Of a stretch of 20,964 nucleotides of DNA, positions 1 through 6,311 are shown in pieces. The position numbers and the translations under genes were made by a program. The notes under the pieces were generated by a model that was not told the origin of the DNA, did not search any database, and was given only the letters and a program-made list of their open reading frames with translations. Source of the stretch: Thermoanaerobaculales bacterium. Its GTDB lineage: Bacteria; Acidobacteriota; Thermoanaerobaculia; Thermoanaerobaculales; Sulfomarinibacteraceae. The stretch spans positions 1 to 20,964 of the forward strand of contig JAOZPW010000010.1 of the NCBI GenBank assembly GCA_029932545.1, written 5' to 3'. Position 1 is the first letter of the stretch. Every line of letters begins with the position of its first letter.

Positions 1-1207
1 GGAAGAGGGTGCCTCCGTGGGCCTGTTCGAAACGGCCCGGTCGGGAGTCCACTCCGGTAGCGACGCCCTTTTCGACCCCGAACAACTCCGCTTCGAGAAG
101 GTCCCTCGAAAGGGCCGCACAGTTCAAGGTCACCAACGGCGCCTGTGCCCGGGGTGAGGCCGCATGAATATAGCGTGCGAGCAACTCCTTGCCCGTTCCC
201 GACTCTCCGCGGATCAAGACGCTGATCGAACCGGCAGCGATACGCCCCGCCGCGGAGTAGATCCCCCGAACCACCGGAGAAACCGTTGAGGGTTCCGGGA
301 GATCCGGCCCCGGACGTCTCTTTCGACCGACTACCGTTTTCGCCTTGACGGTTCCTGGACCCATCCCGATAAGCAAAGCCCCACTTCGGACCAGAGGTTC
401 GTAGGCCTGAGCCAGATTCTCGACGGGGAATACCACCCGAACGACCCACTCCTCGCAGGACACGCCAATCGGTGACCCTTCGCCGTTGTCGTACCGAATC
501 CGATCTCGCTCGGCGGAGAAAACAACCGCCTCCCCGTCACCCGTATCCCGGCTGATCTCCACGCTTCGGCAGGGCAGACATTCGAAGAGGCCGGCGCCGA
601 TCACCTGGATCCGGTCCGTCGGCGATACCTCCGCCCCCATGGTTTCCAGAACCTCGGGCAGAAAAACAAAGGTAAAATTCTCAAGAACCGACGGCCCCAT
701 CGTTGCCATCGAACTTGCCGCATCTTCATCATCGACACGCCGGGCACGAACCGTTGAACCGTCAAGCGGAATACCCACTTCCGAATCCTGGACCACAAGA
801 CTCTCCAGTTGGGCCACTGCCGTCCCGAAGAGCACCTGTTTGTCCAAAGGCAACTCCGTCCTTTTCCGAACGGGTTCACCATCAATCCGGGTGCCGTTGG
901 TCGATCCCAGGTCCTCAACCTCGACCCCATCCTCCCCGACGACGAGCATGGCATGCCGCCGGGATACCGTCGGGCGGTTGATACGGATATCGGCATCGGC
1001 CGACGAACCCACAACCCACTCACCCTCGGTCAAGGGAATACGTTGGATTCGTTCACCGTGTACGATTTGCAGTCTGAAGGGCACTAACTGGGCTCCCAAG
1101 CGGGTTACGCTCAACCCATTCTTTGGAGTCGGGGTGCCCTTGTCAAGCGGAAGTATTCGCCGTGGTGGATCCAATCCCAGGCGCTCGCCACGCAATCTTG
1201 AGGTCAT
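1..1207 (-). CDS. FHA-domain sigma-54-type AAA+ transcriptional activator, partial (C-terminus beyond left edge)
   Basis: The first 402 residues of a minus-strand reading frame are present and the gene runs off the window. Residues about 45-135 form an FHA phosphothreonine-binding domain (GSS, then SRRHA, then LGSTNGT). A less conserved middle region (about 165-270) could be a GAF-like sensor. From about 305 an AAA+ activator domain begins: Walker A GESGTGKE at 334-341, then NCAAL, and HGGTLF at the cut, just before Walker B. The loop that reads GAFTGA in sigma-54 activators reads GVATGV here (381-386). The start at 1207 overlaps the stop of the upstream secreted-protein gene as ATGA, which suggests translational coupling; an in-frame ATG at 1228 is possible. 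Neither has a strong ribosome site. In this family FHA input normally links Ser/Thr kinase signalling to sigma-54 promoters. The DNA-binding end is not visible. Confidence 0.9.
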   Translation of the reverse strand, partial: MTSRLRGERLGLDPPRRILPLDKGTPTPKNGLSVTRLGAQLVPFRLQIVHGERIQRIPLTEGEWVVGSSADADIRINRPTVSRRHAMLVVGEDGVEVEDLGSTNGTRIDGEPVRKRTELPLDKQVLFGTAVAQLESLVVQDSEVGIPLDGSTVRARRVDDEDAASSMATMGPSVLENFTFVFLPEVLETMGAEVSPTDRIQVIGAGLFECLPCRSVEISRDTGDGEAVVFSAERDRIRYDNGEGSPIGVSCEEWVVRVVFPVENLAQAYEPLVRSGALLIGMGPGTVKAKTVVGRKRRPGPDLPEPSTVSPVVRGIYSAAGRIAAGSISVLIRGESGTGKELLARYIHAASPRAQAPLVTLNCAALSRDLLEAELFGVEKGVATGVDSRPGRFEQAHGGTLF

Positions 1208-4200
1208 GACCCGACGACGTTCGACCATTGGTTGAAATTACCGCTCTCGAAGCCGTCGGAAAAGATGTCGTCTGCACCATACGGCACGGTGAAACATTGG
1301 GAAAACTCCGAGGTATTGCCGTCGGGATCGGTCGCCGTGGCGGTGATCGCAGCGCCAGGGGTCAGGCCGGCGAAAACAACCTGGTCGATCGCGATGCCGG
1401 AGCTGTTGGTCGTGACGCTCTTGGAACCAAGGTAGGTCTTGCCCTCTCCGTACCCCGAGCTGTCACAGGAAGGACTCTCGAAGAAGAGAATGGTGAAGGC
1501 CGTCGAAGCCGCCGAGACCAGTTGAAAGTCCACAGTGCCGGAGCCGGCATCCACTGAGTTGATCACCGGATAATTCTGCAGTCCATTGGGACCGGTATCG
1601 GCATCGTAGGCGTCGTTGACCGTCACGCCGTCGTTACCGAGAGCGATACCGAAACCGCCATTGTCGAAGATGGAATTGGGTCCGATCTGCACGCCACTGC
1701 TGCCCGTATCCACGACGATGCCGCCCCAGTCCGGGAAATCAAAAGAACCCCCGTTGAAAGCGATGACATTCGGCGCCGCCGCCGATCCAATGGTGACATT
1801 CTGCAATCCGGCCAAATAGATGCCGTATTTGTAGTGCCCAAGAGGGGCGCCGTCGCTTGCCAAGCCGATACGATTCCCCAGGATTTCAATCGAGCTCCCG
1901 GAGCCATTGAGGTCAATTCCCTGATCATTCCCGCTGATCAAATTCCCTGCGCCGGCAACAGCGCCACCGATGGTCAATTCCTCAGGACTGCTGTCCTGAA
2001 TGCCATATTGATTTCCAATTCCAATCAAACCAGACCCATTGGTGCCGATGAAGTTGCCCAGGATCTGAGCAAAGGTGGAAGCCGAAGAAAGCAGGATACC
2101 CGCCTCGACATTCCCAGAAATGACATTGCTCAAGGCGGCATTTGTGCCACCTATCGTGCAGTTCTTTTCATCTACGAGCCAAATCCCTGATTCTCCATTC
2201 GGAATGGCATCTTCACAGTCTGCGTCGAGGCCAATGGTATTGCCCTGGATCAACCAGGAGCCGGGATAGGGAATATTCGATCCCTTGAGCCAGACTCCCC
2301 AGCCGTCATTCCCAGAGATGACATTCCCTCCTCCAGAAACCGGGGAACCGATCGTCCCTCCTCCTTCGGCCTGGTTGGAGACGATTCCACAAACATCATT
2401 GGGTACCGCAACGTCGCCGGATACATTGGTTCCAATCAAATTCCCAAGAATGGAATTGTTACCGGAGGTCCCGACAATGTACACGCCGTTCGAATCATTG
2501 CCCGAAATAACGTTGCCGGCGCCCGCTGCAGTGCCGCCGATCCAGTTGTTGTTTGAATTCAATATCCGGAGGCCACTGTAATTCCCGACAGAATCCCCGC
2601 CGGTATCACCGACTCCGAACCAGCACCCCTCAACGGTGTTGTTGCCCCCCGTCTCCAACAAGAGACCGCTGGAGAGATCCCAGAAGTATGTAAAGCCACG
2701 AATGCTGAGACGTGTGATCGTGGCGTTGCCGCCCGTGATTCTCATGCCGCTCCGGCTGGAGCCGCCTGGACCCTGGATAATGAAACGTCCGGTCAGAAAT
2801 CCGCTCCTGACGGTCCCGTCAATCACTGTGGCGCTCGTTTGAGTCAGGGTCGGCAGTTCGCCCAGGGGCTCGATCATTGCACCGAGACCAAGATCAGTAT
2901 GCATGGTGATGGTCGATCCCGATGTCAGGCCGTTGGCATGGTTGATCGCTTCCCTGAGAGAACAGTGCGAAGCATTACAGGTACCGTCATCGGTGTCGTC
3001 GGTCGTGGTAACAACAAGGGCCGCGCGGTTCTTCGACGCCGCAACTTCGACCCTGCCGTCCGAACCGAGCATGACCAAATCGTCGCGGCTGTCGACGTTG
3101 AGCCGGCCGGTGATCATCTCAGATACCAGGGTCTCCGGCGCGGGCAGCTTTTCGAGACTCGGCCCGGAGGTTTTCGACGCCTGGGCATGGAAGATCTCCA
3201 CCCGGCCTGTCGAGGGCCGCCGGATCAGAAGGTCATGGCCCGGCAGCCCGGAGGCGCGGGCCGAGGTCATCCGGCCCTCGGTGGGCAGCACACCGAATTC
3301 TGAGATTTCGAACTCACGCTCGACATTCCGGATCAGGTGGATCTTTCCGTCGGCCAGGCGCACGGCCAGTTGGGCGTCACGATCCCGGTTGGTGAAGAAG
3401 CCCGTTGCCAGATCAAGCACCTTCGTCTCGAATTCGAAAGGCATCATCGCAGCTGGCGGCACGGCGTCTCGTTTCGCTCGTGTCGACACCAGTTTACGAT
3501 CACGGCCCGAGACCAGGATGACTGCCTTTCCGGCAGCAGCGGCGATGTCCTTCCAGACGTCTCCATCCATCCAGTCGACTGCCAGACTGGTGACGGCGTT
3601 CGGCATGGCCAAGCGTTCCGGCGCCCAACTGAGGGCGCCTCGCGGACTCTCGAAGACCAAAAGCGCCGAGCCGGCCTTGCCGCTGACCGCAACAACCAGA
3701 TCATCAAGACCGTCACGGCGATTAACGTCTCCTGAGGTGAAGGCCGTCACGCCGCCTTCGAGGTCAATCATCCGGCCTTCATCCAAATGACCTTGGCCGT
3801 CACCGGCCATCCAGAACAACTGCGGCCGCCCCTTTGCTGCAAAAACGACGTCGAAATCGCCGTCGGAATCATAGTCTCCGACAGCCGCCCAATCGGGCGC
3901 AAACGTCAGGGGGTAGACCACGCCCTCGGTGGCAAATGGTCGCTCCGGCGGCAGACCGTCGAGTTCCAGTTCACGATCGTGGAAGGCGCCCATGCGGAAA
4001 CGAATGTCACCCAGAGTGACAACGGCAAAGGCGCCGTCATCTGAGCCGTAGGCCACGACAAGATCGACAACGCCGTCGCTGTCGAGATGACCCAAAGCAC
4101 CTGTTCGGGCGGGCCCGAGATCCACCGAAGCCTTGGCGCCATCGGGCGCGACCATTGTCGCTTCGAGACGCTGGGTCTCCCAAATGCCGGCACTGTCCGC

Positions 4201-4476
4201 AAGTCCGCACTTCTCACCAGGTTTCGTCGCGAGGGCGTCGAGGTACCGTGCACAGTGGAGTTTTCGATCCGAGGGGCGCGGAGGCGTACTCGACAGTACG
4301 TTGAGCACCCCGAGGTGAGAAAGTGCCGCTGGGTGTGGTGCATCGGCGGTCGCAGCAGATACCTGGTGAGAGGTACGGGCTAGAGACCCCGAAGCCGGCG
4401 CTGCGATGCAGGCCAGCATCAAGCCTGCCAGAATAATCGGAATGGTGGTTGTGGGACGAATGCTTGTGGCGCTCAT
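1204..4476 (-). CDS. Large secreted FG-GAP / CSLREA / parallel beta-helix protein with DGFESG tail
   Basis: The product has 1090 residues. A signal peptide (about 1-30, hydrophobic core IPIILAGLMLACIA, likely cleavage after APASG) directs export. Residues about 125-480 contain FG-GAP/VCBS-like calcium-loop repeats (LDSDGVVDLV, DYDSDGDFDVV, NRRDGLDDLVV, NVDSRDDLVML). CSLREAINHAN at 505-515 marks a CSLREA region. Residues about 550-950 form a right-handed beta-helix built of roughly 63-residue units, each with NVISGN or a variant (655, 718, 784, 846, 903). A beta-sandwich-like segment (about 970-1065, ending DPDGNTSEFSQ) leads to the short tail IFSDGFESGNFNQWS, which resembles tails recurring on secreted proteins of some environmental lineages. 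The likely role is extracellular or surface carbohydrate binding or adhesion; no catalytic site is recognised. The ribosome site GGGGGAG lies 5 nt before ATG 4476. The gene is coupled to the downstream regulator. Confidence 0.9.
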   Translation of the reverse strand: MSATSIRPTTTIPIILAGLMLACIAAPASGSLARTSHQVSAATADAPHPAALSHLGVLNVLSSTPPRPSDRKLHCARYLDALATKPGEKCGLADSAGIWETQRLEATMVAPDGAKASVDLGPARTGALGHLDSDGVVDLVVAYGSDDGAFAVVTLGDIRFRMGAFHDRELELDGLPPERPFATEGVVYPLTFAPDWAAVGDYDSDGDFDVVFAAKGRPQLFWMAGDGQGHLDEGRMIDLEGGVTAFTSGDVNRRDGLDDLVVAVSGKAGSALLVFESPRGALSWAPERLAMPNAVTSLAVDWMDGDVWKDIAAAAGKAVILVSGRDRKLVSTRAKRDAVPPAAMMPFEFETKVLDLATGFFTNRDRDAQLAVRLADGKIHLIRNVEREFEISEFGVLPTEGRMTSARASGLPGHDLLIRRPSTGRVEIFHAQASKTSGPSLEKLPAPETLVSEMITGRLNVDSRDDLVMLGSDGRVEVAASKNRAALVVTTTDDTDDGTCNASHCSLREAINHANGLTSGSTITMHTDLGLGAMIEPLGELPTLTQTSATVIDGTVRSGFLTGRFIIQGPGGSSRSGMRITGGNATITRLSIRGFTYFWDLSSGLLLETGGNNTVEGCWFGVGDTGGDSVGNYSGLRILNSNNNWIGGTAAGAGNVISGNDSNGVYIVGTSGNNSILGNLIGTNVSGDVAVPNDVCGIVSNQAEGGGTIGSPVSGGGNVISGNDGWGVWLKGSNIPYPGSWLIQGNTIGLDADCEDAIPNGESGIWLVDEKNCTIGGTNAALSNVISGNVEAGILLSSASTFAQILGNFIGTNGSGLIGIGNQYGIQDSSPEELTIGGAVAGAGNLISGNDQGIDLNGSGSSIEILGNRIGLASDGAPLGHYKYGIYLAGLQNVTIGSAAAPNVIAFNGGSFDFPDWGGIVVDTGSSGVQIGPNSIFDNGGFGIALGNDGVTVNDAYDADTGPNGLQNYPVINSVDAGSGTVDFQLVSAASTAFTILFFESPSCDSSGYGEGKTYLGSKSVTTNSSGIAIDQVVFAGLTPGAAITATATDPDGNTSEFSQCFTVPYGADDIFSDGFESGNFNQWSNVVGS

Positions 4477-4481
4477 GGTGT

Positions 4482-4488
4482 CTCCCCC
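4482..4488 (-). promoter_or_regulatory. Ribosome binding site of the secreted beta-helix protein
   Basis: On the minus strand GGGGGAG precedes ATG 4476 by five bases, which supports this start. Confidence 0.6.
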
Positions 4489-4511
4489 GTCGTCAGTTCA
4501 CACAAAGCTAT

Positions 4512-4527
4512 TCCAATTTCCATGCCA
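4512..4527 (-). promoter_or_regulatory. Candidate sigma-54 (-24/-12) promoter
   Basis: On the minus strand the sequence TGGCATGGAAATTGGA matches the sigma-54 consensus TGGCAC-N5-TTGCW with correct spacing. The -24 GG is intact. The -12 element reads TTGG instead of TTGC, and CAC reads CAT. Transcription would begin near 4501, giving a leader of about 25 nt that contains the ribosome site. The operon it would drive ends in an AAA+ activator of the sigma-54 class, so autoregulation is plausible. This is a single pattern match in an otherwise AT-richer gap and could be chance. Confidence 0.4.
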
Positions 4528-4786
4528 TATTCTGAGCCCAGAGAGCATCAACAAAATTCCCGTCTCCGAGACTCGATTCCGCCCAATTGATCAAAAATAC
4601 ACCGTAACTTCTCGCTGAAAGGCTCTTTAAGAGAATTCTCTAATCAGGGACTAAAAATCCCACTTCAGAGATTCAAGCACCCGACCATGAAGGCGAAGAA
4701 CTTGATGATGGCCCGAGCTCTGCGCTACTTTTGGACTGAGGTCCTTTTGTCTTTGGCATTTTTCAGGCACCAGTTCATCTGACGCA

Positions 4787-4803
4787 GCGGGCAAGACGCC
4801 CGC
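4787..4803. repeat. GC-rich hairpin GCGGGC-N5-GCCCGC
   Basis: Six-base perfect arms (4787-4792 and 4798-4803) enclose the loop AAGAC. It sits directly before the 9-bp-period array and 125 bp upstream of the protease start. There is no T-run, so it is not a classical terminator. Confidence 0.5.
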
Positions 4804-4819
4804 CGCCACAATGAAAACA

Positions 4820-4848
4820 CTTCGTGTCTTCTTCGTGTCCTTCGTGGA
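4820..4848. repeat. Family D degenerate repeat array (TTCGTGTC units, about 9-bp period)
   Basis: About three imperfect copies of a CTTCGTGTC-like unit lie in a row. A related array is at 17915-17977. Such sequence often yields spurious short reading frames; here it created the false N-terminal extension of the protease. Confidence 0.55.
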
Positions 4849-4917
4849 TCAGTTGTCTTCTCGCGCTCAGCCTCCAATTGGTTGCAGCCGATGGCCGCAC
4901 TGGGATATTGTCTTCTC

Positions 4918-4922
4918 GGAGG
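4918..4922 (+). promoter_or_regulatory. Ribosome binding site deciding the protease start
   Basis: GGAGG lies five bases before ATG 4928. The upstream in-frame ATG 4811 has no comparable site, and the sequence after it is repeat-derived. Confidence 0.7.
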
Positions 4923-4927
4923 CTGGG

Positions 4928-6040
4928 ATGTTTGCTGCCGGAAAATTACTTGCAAAATCAGTTCTGGTAACCCTCGCTGGACTTGGCATTGCCCTCCCGC
5001 CGGCGGCCTGCTTTGCCGAGATTGACCAACCCCAGGAGGCTCGCCTCCGGGAAATCTCCAGCCGCGGCGAGTTGACTCAGGCGGAACGCTCCGTGACCGA
5101 GCTGTTCAAAGAGGCCTCACCTTCGGTCGTCTACATCACCTCAATCGGCCTCAGGCGCGATTATTTCAGCTTCCGGGCGATGGAGATCCCCCAGGGAACA
5201 GGGTCCGGCTTCATCTGGGACGATCAGGGTCACATCGTCACCAACTTTCACGTCATCTCCGACGCCCGCCGGGCTGAGGTCACCTTGGCCGACCAGAGTT
5301 CCTGGCCCGCCGAATTGATCGGCTATGCCGCAGAGAAAGACCTGGCCGTCCTCCGCATCGATGCACCCCCAGAAAAGCTCAAAGCCATCCGACTGGGTAC
5401 CTCGCATGATCTGGAAGTCGGCCGAACAGTGTTGGCGATCGGCAACCCATTCGGTTTCGACCAGACGCTGACGACTGGGATTATTTCGGCCCTTGGCCGG
5501 GAGATATCATCAGTGGCCGGCCTTCCAATTCGGGACGTCATCCAGACCGATGCCGCGATCAACCCCGGCAATTCCGGCGGGCCGTTGCTGGACTCTGCAG
5601 GACGGCTGATCGGCGTCAATACCGCCATCGTCAGCCCGTCGGGAGGCTATGCGGGTATCGGATTTGCCATTCCCGTCGATACGGTGCATTGGGTTGTGTC
5701 CGATTTGATCAACTTCGGCAAGGTTCAGCGACCGACCCTCGGAGTGGAATTGGCGCCGGACACCCTCAGCCACCGATTCGGGCTGGATGGACCGGTAGTG
5801 CTTCACGTGACACCCGGCAGCGGAGCGGAACGCGCCGGCTTCCATCCGACCCGGCGAAATCGTCAGGGCCGAATACTGCTGGGAGACGTCATCGTCGCCG
5901 TCGACGGCCGGCGCATCCGAAAAAGTGGCGAACTGGGCCTGGCCCTCGAACGCCACCGAGCGGGAGAAACCGTAAACGTCACCCTCGTCCGGGACGGCAA
6001 GGTCAGGGAGGTCAAGGTTAGGCTCGACGCCCCAAGGTAG
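4928..6040 (+). CDS. HtrA/DegP-type periplasmic serine protease (S1C) with one PDZ domain
   Basis: The product has 370 residues from ATG 4928. An N-terminal hydrophobic export signal (about 8-30, ending AACFA) is followed by a trypsin-like domain (about 50-260). The catalytic triad is His108 (TNFHVI), Asp138 (EKDLAVL) and Ser216 (GNSGGP), with the GTGSGFI strand and the AIGNPFG and QTDAAINPGNSGG signatures intact. One PDZ domain (about 268-365, ending near residue 370) contains GDVIVAVDG; DegP has two, so the architecture is DegS/HtrA-like. The family degrades or handles misfolded envelope proteins. It could be membrane-tethered or released after signal cleavage. The gene stands alone, divergent from the secreted-protein gene and convergent with ccmF. 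The longer 409-residue frame from 4811 is rejected. Confidence 0.93.
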   Translation: MFAAGKLLAKSVLVTLAGLGIALPPAACFAEIDQPQEARLREISSRGELTQAERSVTELFKEASPSVVYITSIGLRRDYFSFRAMEIPQGTGSGFIWDDQGHIVTNFHVISDARRAEVTLADQSSWPAELIGYAAEKDLAVLRIDAPPEKLKAIRLGTSHDLEVGRTVLAIGNPFGFDQTLTTGIISALGREISSVAGLPIRDVIQTDAAINPGNSGGPLLDSAGRLIGVNTAIVSPSGGYAGIGFAIPVDTVHWVVSDLINFGKVQRPTLGVELAPDTLSHRFGLDGPVVLHVTPGSGAERAGFHPTRRNRQGRILLGDVIVAVDGRRIRKSGELGLALERHRAGETVNVTLVRDGKVREVKVRLDAPR

Positions 6041-6091
6041 GGGGAAGAATTTTGAGTTCTCGAGCCTCTTGCAAAAATCAATCGGCACGTT

Positions 6092-6109
6092 GCGGGCCAG
6101 GAGGCCCGC
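6092..6109. terminator. GC-rich hairpin in convergent gap
   Basis: GCGGGCC (6092-6098) pairs with GGCCCGC (6103-6109) over an AGGA loop, 52 bp after the protease stop. No T-run follows, so intrinsic termination is only possible. Confidence 0.3.
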
Positions 6110-6140
6110 GCTCCCACCGCACAACCTGGGGCACCATAAA

Positions 6141-6245
6141 TGGAGCGCGGGGCTCTGAGCCCACGCTGATCCCTCTGGGATCTCATGCCTGCGGCATGGT
6201 CGCCCTGCCGGGCGACGCGCGATGTCCCAGCCCCGCAACGAGCGC
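6141..6245 (+). repeat. 105-bp dispersed repeat, copy 1
   Basis: This segment aligns without gaps to the reverse complement of 18001-18105, with 15 mismatches (90/105 identical by hand count). It contains the CATGCC-TGC-GGCATG hairpin, largely kept in the second copy. No reading frame appears to be under coding constraint. Confidence 0.8.
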
Positions 6246-6311
6246 CCCCTCGTTTCGCTCTTTTTGCAAGAGACTCTGAGAATCCCTCATGCCCTCTCCC
6301 CCTCTTTCTTT

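Larger units (their letters stand above)
4477..4927. other. Divergent intergenic region between the secreted-protein gene and htrA-type gene
   Basis: This 451-bp gap is AT-richer than its surroundings. It holds the candidate -24/-12 promoter (4512-4527), a perfect 12-bp palindrome AGAGAATTCTCT (4630-4641), a GCGGGC/GCCCGC hairpin (4787-4803) and a 9-bp-period degenerate array (4820-4848). The protease reading frame stays open up to 4811, but that N-terminal extension is translated array sequence and is not taken as coding. No other credible gene is seen. Confidence 0.6.
6066..6272. mobile_element. MITE-like element with 12-bp perfect terminal inverted repeats
   Basis: CTCTTGCAAAAA (6066-6077) and its exact complement TTTTTGCAAGAG (6261-6272) bound a 207-bp segment with no coding capacity. 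Inside are a GCGGGCC/GGCCCGC hairpin (6092-6109), a CATGCC/GGCATG hairpin (6184-6198), a CGCCC/GGGCG hairpin (6201-6214) and one copy of the 105-bp repeat. No clear target-site duplication was found, so mobility is inferred only from the termini and the second copy of the core. It may also act as a bidirectional transcription stop between convergent genes. Confidence 0.45.
6041..6311. other. Convergent intergenic region filled by a repeat element
   Basis: The 271 bp between the stops of the protease gene and ccmF hold an element with 12-bp perfect terminal inverted repeats (6066-6272). Inside it are a GC hairpin and a 105-bp dispersed repeat. The remaining bases before the ccmF stop are pyrimidine-rich. 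No gene is seen; short open frames here are repeat translations. Confidence 0.6.

Noticed and set aside
486..1235. A 249-codon plus-strand open frame opposite the FHA activator, and other frames in the same segment
   Set aside because: The minus-strand frame gives clear FHA and AAA+ motifs across the whole stretch; the plus-strand translation is low-complexity and rich in Ser, Arg and Thr, typical of an antisense shadow.
4811..4927. Upstream in-frame start for the HtrA-type protease
   Set aside because: The added 39 residues translate a 9-bp-period repeat, and ATG 4928 has a perfect GGAGG site and begins a proper export signal.
6052..6238. Similar peptides (WDIARRPAG and RDIACRPSG types) from 5510-6238 and 17861-18298
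   Set aside because: They are translations of the two copies of the 105-bp repeat in corresponding frames, not a conserved small protein; the frames extend into unrelated sequence.
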